DNA of 6,144 bases from Chloroflexota bacterium (GTDB taxonomy: Bacteria; Chloroflexota; Dehalococcoidia; Lucifugimonadales; JADFKI01), in the NCBI GenBank assembly GCA_009838595.1, contig VXRI01000317.1:741-6884 (forward strand), given 5' to 3'. Shown here piece after piece: positions 1 to 6,092 of this stretch. How positions within the stretch are numbered: the stretch's first letter is position 1; each line of letters begins with the position of its first letter. The position numbers were made by a program, and so were the translations under genes. A model generated the notes under the pieces. That model was not told the DNA's origin, did no database searches, and was given only the letters and a program-made list of their open reading frames with translations.

Positions 1-257
1 AATATTTTTCTGCTCCTGCTGTTCCACTTTGTCCTCTCTCCCGCCCGATGGGGGAAAGTTGGGACGGGGTGATGAACGCAGATGAACGAAATTGCTGCCT
101 AACCGCAATCTTTGAGTTCTGCACTTAACCTATATTGAAAGTATAGTAAACTGAAAGATAGCCAAAGGTTAGTAAATTAACAAAACCGGCGGAGGAATTA
201 ATCCACCCGCCGGTGAGTTATCGGCAAAAGTTGTGGTTCCCCGCAGTTACAGAGACA
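1..257. other. Non-coding region downstream of pdhC
   Basis: Apart from the pdhC terminator, no gene is visible. Bases 31-70 are a pyrimidine-rich then purine-rich block that can fold (TCTCCC 37-42 with GGGGGA 50-55, one wobble). It is followed by the 8-base direct repeat GATGAACG (71-78 and 81-88). An AT-rich segment with a 5-bp CTATA/TATAG inverted repeat (130-134, 142-146) precedes the terminator. Confidence 0.5.
173..214 (-). terminator. Intrinsic terminator after pdhC
   Basis: A perfect 8-bp GC-rich stem is formed by ACCGGCGG (185-192) and CCGCCGGT (207-214) with a 14-base loop. Read on the minus strand the second arm is followed by TTTGTTAATTTAC, a U-rich tail with two interruptions. 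The hairpin starts 43 bases past the pdhC stop codon, as expected for a Rho-independent terminator of this cluster. On the plus strand there is no T tract after the stem, so termination is one-directional. Confidence 0.75.
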
Positions 258-1664
258 TTACAGGATAATTCTCAGCGGATTTTCCAGCCGTTGCTTCACA
301 TCAATCAGGAACTGCGCGCCTTCTGCACCGTCCACTACGCGGTGGTCGGCGGAGATGGTAGCGTTCATCGTTTGGCGAATCACAATATCGTCATCGCGGA
401 CGACAGGACGCTTTGCGACCGTGCCTACCGCGAGAATCGCAGTCTGCGGCGGCTGGATTATCGCCACGAATGTGCTTACATCGAACATGCCCAAATTGCT
501 AATGCCGAATGTGCCGCCCGTGTACTCGTCCGGACGCAGGGCGCCGTTCTGGGATCGGTCGGCGAGGTCTTTGCTCGCCTGCGCTATCGCCCGCAGCGAC
601 ATCCGCTCGCAGCCCATTATCGCGGGCATTAGCAATCCCTCTTCAACCGCCATCGCAATGCCGATGTTGACGCTGTCGTTCGGCCGAATAACATCGCCGT
701 CGAGGTAGGCGTTGAACTTCGGATACTGCTTAAGCGCATCGGCGCACGCTTTTATTATCAAGTCGTTCACCGTAACCCGCACGCCCTCACCTTCAAGCGA
801 CTTGTTAATCTGCTGGCGCAGACTCATCGCCTCAGTCATATCGACCTCGGAAGTTACATAGAAGTGCGGCTTTTCCTGCTTGCTGCGCACCGTAACGCGC
901 GCAATCTGCTGCCGCATCCGTGACAACGCCATGCCATCGCTTGTGGCTGTCGCCGGTTCCGGTGCGACTTCTTCGACTTCTTCTGCCACTGGCTCTGGGG
1001 CAGCCTCTTCCTCTAAGGCTTCCTTTTCTACGACTTCTTCTACAGGCGCATCTACTTCTTCAGCGACGGGTTCAACGACTTCCGGCTCTACCGGCTCCGG
1101 CTCTTCGTAGTTGAGTACATCGTCCTTGACGATGCGACCGCCGGGTCCCGTGCCCACGACCTTGCTAATGTCGATGCCGCGCTCGTCCGCGATGCGCCGC
1201 GCGATTGGGGATGCGCGCAGTGGCGCTGACGGTGCCGGCGGCTGTGCGGATTCGGGTGTAGGCTCCGGCTCCGGCGCTTCTTCGGCCACGCTGGTACCGG
1301 CGGCCGGCATGGGAATAGCGCCGCTAGACGCGATGTCCGGCTCATCGTCGGGCGTGTCGTCGCCGGCCGGTTCGTCCGTCGCGTCATGTTCAGGTGCAGC
1401 GGCAGGCGCGCTTGCGGGCGCTTCGCCCTGTGCGCCTATGACGGCGATAGGCTCGCCAACGGGCACGGTCGTCCCTGCGGGGACGATGATGCTGTGCAGC
1501 ACGCCATCCGCATACGACTCGAACTCTACGACTGCTTTGTCGGTCTCGATTTCGGCGATGGGTTCGCCGTTTGCCACCGCGTCTCCCTCACCCTTAAGCC
1601 ATCGTAAGACCGTCCCTTCCTGCATGTCGTAGCCCATCTGTGGCATTGTCAGTTCTGTTGCCAA
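258..1664 (-). CDS. pdhC: Dihydrolipoyl acetyltransferase (E2 of the PDH complex)
   Basis: This core enzyme transfers the acetyl group from its lipoyl arm to CoA and scaffolds E1 and E3. The protein is 468 aa. Domains in order: one lipoyl domain (about 1-77) with lipoyl lysine K43 in EIETDKAVVE; an Ala/Pro/acidic flexible linker (about 78-148); the peripheral subunit-binding domain (about 149-186: SPIARRIADERGIDISKVVG, then a GPGGRI motif); a very acidic second linker (187-237); and the acyltransferase domain (about 245-468) with TFGISNLGMF (385-394) and DHRVVDG, giving catalytic H441 and D445. The start is TTG: an in-frame TGA lies nine codons upstream, AGGGGG is 6 bases upstream, and starting at the next ATG (residue 7) would remove the first lipoyl-domain strand. 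It is followed within about 50 bases by an intrinsic terminator, so it ends the cluster. A 2-oxoacid E2 of another specificity is the only real alternative; PDH E1 genes alongside make acetyltransferase most likely. Confidence 0.96.
   Translation of the reverse strand: MATELTMPQMGYDMQEGTVLRWLKGEGDAVANGEPIAEIETDKAVVEFESYADGVLHSIIVPAGTTVPVGEPIAVIGAQGEAPASAPAAAPEHDATDEPAGDDTPDDEPDIASSGAIPMPAAGTSVAEEAPEPEPTPESAQPPAPSAPLRASPIARRIADERGIDISKVVGTGPGGRIVKDDVLNYEEPEPVEPEVVEPVAEEVDAPVEEVVEKEALEEEAAPEPVAEEVEEVAPEPATATSDGMALSRMRQQIARVTVRSKQEKPHFYVTSEVDMTEAMSLRQQINKSLEGEGVRVTVNDLIIKACADALKQYPKFNAYLDGDVIRPNDSVNIGIAMAVEEGLLMPAIMGCERMSLRAIAQASKDLADRSQNGALRPDEYTGGTFGISNLGMFDVSTFVAIIQPPQTAILAVGTVAKRPVVRDDDIVIRQTMNATISADHRVVDGAEGAQFLIDVKQRLENPLRIIL
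954..1106 (-). repeat. Low-complexity stretch encoding the acidic Glu/Pro/Val linker of PdhC
   Basis: This encodes PdhC residues 187-237, between the subunit-binding and catalytic domains. By count it has 21 Glu and 1 Asp against a single Lys in 51 residues, the rest being mainly Val, Pro and Ala. Imperfect units such as PVAEEV and APVEEV recur. The plus strand shows the matching repeated CTTCTTC/CGACTTC runs. The reading frame is intact and continues into the catalytic domain. Confidence 0.8.
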
Positions 1665-1966
1665 TCCAAACCCCCTATTGCAAGCAAATCACATAATTAA
1701 GTTAAGCGTGTGAAGGATAAAGCGCAAGGTTTTACTAGGCTATGCATTGCGTATCTACTGGCATACCACGCGCTGAAGCATAATAAAAATAAGCGTGATA
1801 AATAATGCCCCAATCTTTAACGGGGGTTTGCCTTGAATTGCGCGCACTCTAATGCTCTATGCCTTCATCCTAACCTTCTATCAGAAGAGAAAAGGACTTC
1901 TGGCAGGCAAAAATCGTTGCTCGAAGTAGCAAGGGATTGCGCCAAGTCAAACCTCACCGCAGACTG
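1665..1966. other. 302-base AT-rich spacer between pdhB and pdhC, no gene seen
   Basis: No credible reading frame or RNA gene is visible. It holds the pdhC ribosome site, a 4-bp C/G stem (1808-1811 with 1822-1825) and a CAGAAG/CTTCTG stem (1882-1887 with 1897-1902). Neither stem has a proper T tract, so I do not call terminators. AT-rich stretches at 1690-1705 and 1780-1805 could hold a minus-strand promoter for pdhC, but no -35/-10 pair is convincing. Confidence 0.6.
1671..1676 (-). promoter_or_regulatory. Ribosome binding site for the TTG start of pdhC
   Basis: AGGGGG on the minus strand lies 6 bases upstream of the TTG at 1664. It is an imperfect Shine-Dalgarno match, but it is the only purine-rich run nearby. 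The in-frame TGA at 1691-1689 leaves TTG as the only start that keeps the whole lipoyl domain. Confidence 0.6.
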
Positions 1967-2941
1967 CTAAATGCCGTAGCTATCGTTAAGCGCTTGCAGG
2001 ACGCGTTCTGCTGTCGGGATCGTAGCGGCTTCTAGCATGCCGTTATATGGCGCGGGCACATCCACGCCGCCTACGCGCGCGACGGGACCGTCTAGGTCGT
2101 CGAATGCCTCTTCCTGTATCGTACTGGCAACCTCGCCGCTAAAGCCGCCGGTGCGCCAAGTCTCTTCGACCACGACGACTCTGTTCGTCTTGCGGACGGA
2201 CTGCAATACGGTGTCCTTATCCCACGGTCGCAGCGTGCGCAAGTCTATGACTTCCGCTTGCCTGCCGCGCTCTTCCAACATCGCAGCCGCCTGCAGCGCG
2301 ATATGCGTCATGCGTGAGTACGCGACAATCGTAACATCGTCGCCCGAGCGCTTGATGTCTGCCTTGCCGAACGGGATTTCGTACCAGTCGTCCGGCACAT
2401 CACCGCGCATGCCATACAGCAGCGAGTGCTCTGCGAACAGAATCGGGTTGCCGTCCTTCATCGCAGTGCGGAACAGACCAAGCGCGTCATAAGGCGTCGC
2501 AGGCACCACGACCTTGAGACCCGGCACGGAGGCATACCAGTTCTCAAAGCTCTGCGAGTGTGTTGCCGCCAACTGGCCGCCGCCGCCGGTTACCGTACGG
2601 ATTACCAGTGGCACGGTAAACTGTCCGTCCGACATATAGCGTAGCTTGGCGGCATGGTTGACTATCTGGTCGATGGCGACAAGGCTGAAGTTGATGGTCA
2701 TGAGTTCGACTATCGGCTTCAAGCCTGCCAGCGCCGAGCCGACGCCTGCGCCGACGATTACGGACTCGGATATGGGCGTGTCCATAACGCGCTCTGGCCC
2801 AAACTCGTCGAGGAAGCCGCGCGTTACGGCATAAGCGCCGCCATACGCGCCGATGTCTTCGCCCATGATAAACACCCGGTCGTCTTCTAGGGCTTCACGT
2901 AGCCCCTTGGCGACGGCCTCCCGGAGAATCATCTCAGCCAT
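1967..2941 (-). CDS. pdhB: Pyruvate dehydrogenase E1 component, beta subunit
   Basis: This is the partner of PdhA in the E1 heterotetramer; it supplies the pyrimidine-binding half of the TPP site and the surface that docks to E2. The protein is 324 aa, the usual length. Seen: the N-terminal pyrimidine-domain start REAVAKGLREAL; GEDIGAYGGAY (27-37); DTPISE, with E59 as the glutamate known to activate the TPP aminopyrimidine; GGGGQLAATHSQSFENWY, with H128 matching the conserved active-site histidine of the family; then PGLKVVVPATPYDA and the C-terminal transketolase domain with DLRTLRPWD and VEETWRTGGFSGE. The SQSFENWYA segment is typical of pyruvate-type E1 beta. The start is ATG, the only ATG start in the cluster, with GGAG 6 bases upstream. 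The 14-base gap after pdhA indicates co-transcription and probably translational coupling. The next gene, pdhC, is 302 bases downstream on the same strand. Confidence 0.97.
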   Translation of the reverse strand: MAEMILREAVAKGLREALEDDRVFIMGEDIGAYGGAYAVTRGFLDEFGPERVMDTPISESVIVGAGVGSALAGLKPIVELMTINFSLVAIDQIVNHAAKLRYMSDGQFTVPLVIRTVTGGGGQLAATHSQSFENWYASVPGLKVVVPATPYDALGLFRTAMKDGNPILFAEHSLLYGMRGDVPDDWYEIPFGKADIKRSGDDVTIVAYSRMTHIALQAAAMLEERGRQAEVIDLRTLRPWDKDTVLQSVRKTNRVVVVEETWRTGGFSGEVASTIQEEAFDDLDGPVARVGGVDVPAPYNGMLEAATIPTAERVLQALNDSYGI

Positions 2942-2947
2942 ATCCTA

Positions 2948-2951
2948 CTCC
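2948..2951 (-). promoter_or_regulatory. Ribosome binding site of pdhB
   Basis: GGAG on the minus strand lies 6 bases before the ATG at 2941, inside the 14-base pdhA-pdhB gap. Confidence 0.65.
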
Positions 2952-2955
2952 AGAA

Positions 2956-3924
2956 CTATGCGTAAACGTTTCTATACATCGCGTCCAGGTCGGGCGTGGG
3001 GCTGTCCTCGGCGAACTGCACGGCGTCGCTGATTTCCGCCTCAACCTTCGCGTTGATTTCCGCAAGCTCGCCATCATCCACTATCTCGAATTGCAGCATG
3101 AAATTCTTCAGGCTTTCTATCGGGTCTTTGATACCCAACTCTTCCGCTTCATCGCGCTCGCGATACATCGTCGGGTCTGCCATAGAATGCCCGCGGTACC
3201 GATAGCACATCGCCTCGATGAAGCGAGGACCGCCGTCCTTTCGCATGGACTTAACGGTTTCGCTAACGCACTCATTCATCCCCAGCACATCCATGCCGTT
3301 AATCTGCACGCCGGGTATGTCGTATGCGGCTGCAGCTTCGTAGATATGCCTGCCGCCGGCGCGTGAGCGATCGACGTGCGTGCCCATGCCATAGAGGTTG
3401 TTTTCCAGCAGGAACAGAACGGGGAGCTTCCATACGGACGCCAAATTGAGCGTCTCGTGGAACTCCCCTTGGTTCACGGCGCCGTCGCCGAAGAAGCACA
3501 CGGTAATGCGGTCTTCTTTGCGATACTTACTCGCGAGCGCCAGCCCCGCGGCGATAGGCATCTGCCCCGCGACGATGGCATGCCCGCCCATGAAGTGCTT
3601 CTTGGAGTCGAACAAGTGCATCGAGCCGCCCTTGCCGCCGCTGCTGCCCGTCGCCTTGCCGCACAACTCCGCCATGGCTATCTTCGTGTCCATGCCCTTG
3701 GCGATGGCGTGTCCGTGGTCGCGATAATGGCCGATAACATAGTCGTCCGGGCGAAGTGCCGCCATAGTGCCGACCGCGATCGCTTCTTCGCCGATGTAGA
3801 GGTGCAGGAAGCCGCGAATTTTGCCTTGCATGTAGAGGCGTCCGCATGCTTCCTCGAATCGTCTAATCAACAGCATCTGCCTATAGAACTCGGCTAACTG
3901 CTGCTTGTTCAGTGTCGATTCCAC
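2956..3924 (-). CDS. pdhA: Pyruvate dehydrogenase E1 component, alpha subunit
   Basis: With PdhB this forms the thiamine diphosphate-dependent E1 heterotetramer that decarboxylates pyruvate and reductively acetylates the E2 lipoyl group. The 322-aa protein shows the early GFLHLYIGEEA segment (38-48), GGKGGSMH (96-103), the TPP/Mg motif starting GDGAVNQGEFHE (146-157) and ending ENN (174-176), and the conserved active-site loop YRYRGHSMADPTMYR (241-255). In animal enzymes the equivalent loop carries the regulatory phosphorylation serines; there is no evidence of such control here. The start codon is GTG: an in-frame TGA lies four codons upstream, no ATG lies between, and GAGGTG sits 10 bases upstream. 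The next in-frame ATG (M17) would remove the start of the conserved N-terminal helix. The stop is 14 bases before pdhB. Motifs favour pyruvate, but substrate specificity toward branched-chain or acetoin substrates is not strictly excluded by sequence reading alone. Confidence 0.96.
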   Translation of the reverse strand: MESTLNKQQLAEFYRQMLLIRRFEEACGRLYMQGKIRGFLHLYIGEEAIAVGTMAALRPDDYVIGHYRDHGHAIAKGMDTKIAMAELCGKATGSSGGKGGSMHLFDSKKHFMGGHAIVAGQMPIAAGLALASKYRKEDRITVCFFGDGAVNQGEFHETLNLASVWKLPVLFLLENNLYGMGTHVDRSRAGGRHIYEAAAAYDIPGVQINGMDVLGMNECVSETVKSMRKDGGPRFIEAMCYRYRGHSMADPTMYRERDEAEELGIKDPIESLKNFMLQFEIVDDGELAEINAKVEAEISDAVQFAEDSPTPDLDAMYRNVYA

Positions 3925-3934
3925 TTTGGCTTTT

Positions 3935-3940
3935 CACCTC
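3935..3940 (-). promoter_or_regulatory. Ribosome binding site for the GTG start of pdhA
   Basis: GAGGTG on the minus strand lies 10 bases upstream of the GTG at 3924, slightly long spacing. It is the same hexamer as at lpd. The in-frame TGA at 3936-3934 overlaps this site and rules out upstream starts. Confidence 0.65.
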
Positions 3941-4007
3941 ATCGTCTATCGGCGTATCTTGAGCGTAATTCTGGTGTGCATCTCAGGTAGTTTGGATTTG
4001 TCTAGCC

Positions 4008-4035
4008 TGTATATTGTACTTGTGCAGACTGACAA
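4008..4035 (-). promoter_or_regulatory. Candidate sigma70-type promoter for pdhAB
   Basis: Read on the minus strand, TTGTCA (4035-4030; five of six matches to TTGACA) is followed after 16 bases by TATACA (4013-4008; four of six matches to TATAAT). Transcription would start near 4001, giving a leader of about 77 bases before the pdhA GTG. It is the best-matching promoter in the window and fits the long lpd-pdhA spacer. The element was found by eye; the -10 box is imperfect. Confidence 0.4.
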
Positions 4036-4053
4036 GTGTCGTTGGCACTTAAG

Positions 4054-4086
4054 GATAATGCCTAATTGTTATAGTTAGCCATTATC
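4054..4086. repeat. 33-base inverted repeat between lpd and pdhA
   Basis: GATAATG (4054-4060) pairs with CATTATC (4080-4086). Then comes one C/C mismatch (4061, 4079), and CTAA (4062-4065) pairs with TTAG (4075-4078) around a 9-base centre. Eleven of twelve positions per arm are complementary. It lies 75 bases past the lpd stop and 18 bases upstream of the candidate pdhAB -35 box. It has no T tract on either strand, so an operator-like site or an RNA 3'-end stabiliser is as likely as a terminator. Confidence 0.6.
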
Positions 4087-4160
4087 GTCATTCATATTGA
4101 CCCATTCCCGCTGATAGTGGCAGGGTAGGATGGCAGTGAACTGAATTATGCCCGCATCTG

Positions 4161-5546
4161 CTAAATGTGAATGGCTTCGCCTTCGGCTGCGAGCGCCGCT
4201 TCCTTAATTGTTTCGGATATGGTCGGGTGCGGATGCACTAGCCAACCGAGCTCGGTGGTCGTGCCTTCAAGCAGGCGTGATAGCCCGACTTCGCCCAGCA
4301 ACTCGGTCGCCTCCGGACCTATTATATGCGCGCCTAGCAGTTCGCCAACTTCTCTATCGACGACGAGCTTGACCATGCCGTTCGTCTCGCCCATAGCGAG
4401 AGCCTTGCCGCTCGCCGCCATCGGAAATCTGCCGACATTGTACGAATACCCGCCGTCCGCCGCCTGCTGCTCGGTCAAGCCGAAACTGGCAATCTGTGGA
4501 CGGCAGTATGTCGCGCGTGGCATAAGGGTGTAGTCCAGCGTCATTGGGTTCATGCCCGCTATCGCCTCGACAGCGGTTACTCCCTGCGCGGACGCCACAT
4601 GCGCCAGCGGCAGCTTGCCAGTCACATCGCCGATAGCATACACGCCCGGCGCATTCGTCCGCATCTCGTCGTCAACGGGAATGAACCCGCGCTCGACATT
4701 GACGCCAGCCGTTTCAAGTCCGATACCATCGGAATTGCCTTGCACGCCGATAGCGACCAGCACTTTGTCGCACTCTATTTCGCTGTCCATGCCGTCCGCG
4801 TCGGTTACCGTAACTGTGGCGACACCATCGTTGACGACAACGCCCTTTACCATTGCGCCTGTCTTGTATCCGATGCCGCGCCGTCGGAATGCTCGTTCGA
4901 GGTGCTGGCTGATTTCTTCGTCTTCAAGCGGAACGAGGCGTGGCAGCATTTCGACAATCGTAACTTCCGCGCCGTAGGAATGGTAGATGTCCGCGAACTC
5001 CGCGCCGATAGCGCCGCCGCCCACGATAACCACGCGGTCAGGCACTTCGCGCAACACGATGGCTTCGCGCGAAGTTAACACGATCTCGCCGTCAACAGGA
5101 ATGTTGGGGATGTGCCGCGCGCGCGCGCCAGTCGCCACGATGATGTGGTCCGCGCTGATGGCGCGTTCTGCGCCGTCGATGGATACGGTGCCGCCGCCGC
5201 GTAGTGCACCGCGCCCACTGATGTGCTCTACGTTGTTCTTTCGCAGCAATGACCCTACGCCGCCGGTCAATCGCCTGACGACCTGCCTGCTGCGGTCGAT
5301 AGCCTTGCCATAGTCATAGCTAACTTCTCCGGTGGTGATGCCGTACTTGTCGGCTTCCTTCACGAGGTCGAGCACTTCCGCATTTCGCAGTAATGCCTTG
5401 CTGGGTATGCAGCCCCAGTTCAGGCACACGCCGCCGACATTGTCGTCTTCGATGACCGCTGCGCTCAGGCCGAGCTGCCCAGCTCTTATCGCTGCGACAT
5501 ACCCACCAGGCCCAGCGCCGATAACAACCACATCATAGTCTGCCAA
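4161..5546 (-). CDS. lpd: Dihydrolipoyl dehydrogenase (E3 of the PDH complex)
   Basis: This FAD flavoenzyme reoxidises the dihydrolipoyl arm of E2 and passes the electrons to NAD+; it is cytosolic and bound to the E2 peripheral domain. The protein is 461 aa, normal for the family. Seen in order: FAD Rossmann motif GAGPGG at residues 10-15; the redox disulfide in GGVCLNWGCIPSK (C41, C46); IVATGA at 136-141; NAD-binding GGGAIGAE at 176-183 followed by E199 at the end of the next strand; second FAD motif GVYAIGDV with D307; and the C-terminal dimer-interface HPHPTISE with the catalytic pair H440 and E445. The usual AxGRxPN stretch reads AIGVQGN (265-271). The start is TTG: the codon directly upstream is a stop (TGA), GAGGTG lies 5 bases upstream, and any later start would cut the first Rossmann strand. 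It is the first gene of the cluster, 236 bases before pdhA. It could also serve other 2-oxoacid complexes, because E3 is often shared. Confidence 0.97.
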   Translation of the reverse strand: MADYDVVVIGAGPGGYVAAIRAGQLGLSAAVIEDDNVGGVCLNWGCIPSKALLRNAEVLDLVKEADKYGITTGEVSYDYGKAIDRSRQVVRRLTGGVGSLLRKNNVEHISGRGALRGGGTVSIDGAERAISADHIIVATGARARHIPNIPVDGEIVLTSREAIVLREVPDRVVIVGGGAIGAEFADIYHSYGAEVTIVEMLPRLVPLEDEEISQHLERAFRRRGIGYKTGAMVKGVVVNDGVATVTVTDADGMDSEIECDKVLVAIGVQGNSDGIGLETAGVNVERGFIPVDDEMRTNAPGVYAIGDVTGKLPLAHVASAQGVTAVEAIAGMNPMTLDYTLMPRATYCRPQIASFGLTEQQAADGGYSYNVGRFPMAASGKALAMGETNGMVKLVVDREVGELLGAHIIGPEATELLGEVGLSRLLEGTTTELGWLVHPHPTISETIKEAALAAEGEAIHI

Positions 5547-5551
5547 TCAAA

Positions 5552-5557
5552 CACCTC
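5552..5557 (-). promoter_or_regulatory. Ribosome binding site deciding the TTG start of lpd
   Basis: GAGGTG on the minus strand lies 5 bases upstream of TTG at 5546. An in-frame TGA (5549-5547) directly precedes that TTG, so no upstream start is possible. The site and the intact Rossmann fold together fix the start. Confidence 0.75.
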
Positions 5558-5619
5558 AATAGAAGCCATGAGAGGCAACTTCGCGCAAGCAAATCCTCTC
5601 GAATATCAATCAAGTGTCT

Positions 5620-5625
5620 ATTCTA
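5620..5625 (-). promoter_or_regulatory. Possible -10 box of lpd
   Basis: TAGAAT on the minus strand matches TATAAT at five of six positions and would start transcription about 65 bases before the lpd TTG. No good -35 accompanies it: TTGAAG is only 14 bases away and the hexamer at 17 bases (TTATTG) is poor. Treat it as a weak candidate. Confidence 0.25.
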
Positions 5626-5726
5626 CACTATCCGCGATACTTCAATAAAGCGTGCGACGACACACCAATTCCGCAATTCGGCACAAAACGGATTCTAGGC
5701 TTTGTTAAGATATGCCGAACCTGTTG

Positions 5727-5743
5727 CGCGTGTAGGACACGCG
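5727..5743. repeat. Perfect short palindrome upstream of lpd
   Basis: CGCGTGT (5727-5733) and ACACGCG (5737-5743) are perfect inverted repeats around the 3-base centre AGG. Two wobble pairs and one further T-A pair could extend it as RNA. No T tract follows on either strand, so it is not a typical terminator. It lies about 180 bases upstream of the lpd start, so an operator role is possible but unproven. Confidence 0.5.
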
Positions 5744-6092
5744 TGAAAGAGTTTCGCTAGCTTGAGAGTTGTTTCTCTTGTGATATAGCGTCAAAAGTAT
5801 GTGAATTGTGCTGAACAAAAGATCGTGAGGCTTGCTTGCTCGGTGCCATAGCGCGTGGTGACACCCCATAGGTGAAACATCATGCGTTTCATATTTTTCT
5901 TTGATGCTCAAATGGTGTCTCACCAGCCTTCACCCACCGATAGAATACCCGTCTAGCCCTATCAGCGGCGCATCAACGCATCGCACTCCACCTGCTTGGG
6001 ATAGGTCGTTTTCTGTAACCTTCGACTGATTTTTTGACAAAGGATCTTATCCGAAACGCAGCAAGTGCCATAGCTTCAAAATCCGTACAATT

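Noticed and set aside
954..1106. Tandem CTTCTTC/CGACTTC runs as a separate DNA repeat element
   Set aside because: They are the coding consequence of Glu/Val/Pro codons in the PdhC linker, in frame throughout.
954..1430. A second lipoyl domain in PdhC
   Set aside because: Only one DKA-type lipoylation motif is present; the rest of the N-terminal half is linker and one subunit-binding domain.
1111..1632. Long plus-strand open frame opposite the pdhC N-terminal half
   Set aside because: It is a Ser/Gly/Ala/Thr-rich frame lying antisense to the linker and lipoyl domain of pdhC. It has no recognisable motif, and the minus-strand frame has full family motifs.
1644..1646. ATG at PdhC residue 7 as the true start
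   Set aside because: It would delete the first strand of the lipoyl domain, and the ribosome-binding-like AGGGGG is at the right distance from the TTG instead.
1808..1825. CCCC/GGGG stem in the pdhB-pdhC spacer as a terminator of pdhAB
   Set aside because: Only 4 bp with a 10-base loop; the following minus-strand sequence CATTATTTATC is T-rich but not a real T run, so termination is not supported.
3376..3897. 173-codon plus-strand open frame opposite pdhA
   Set aside because: It is antisense to highly conserved E1 alpha motifs, has no domain of its own, and is a composition shadow of the codon use on the other strand.
5705..5923. 72-codon minus-strand open frame upstream of lpd
   Set aside because: No motif, no convincing ribosome site, composition unlike the real genes, and it runs across several inverted repeats; most likely non-coding.
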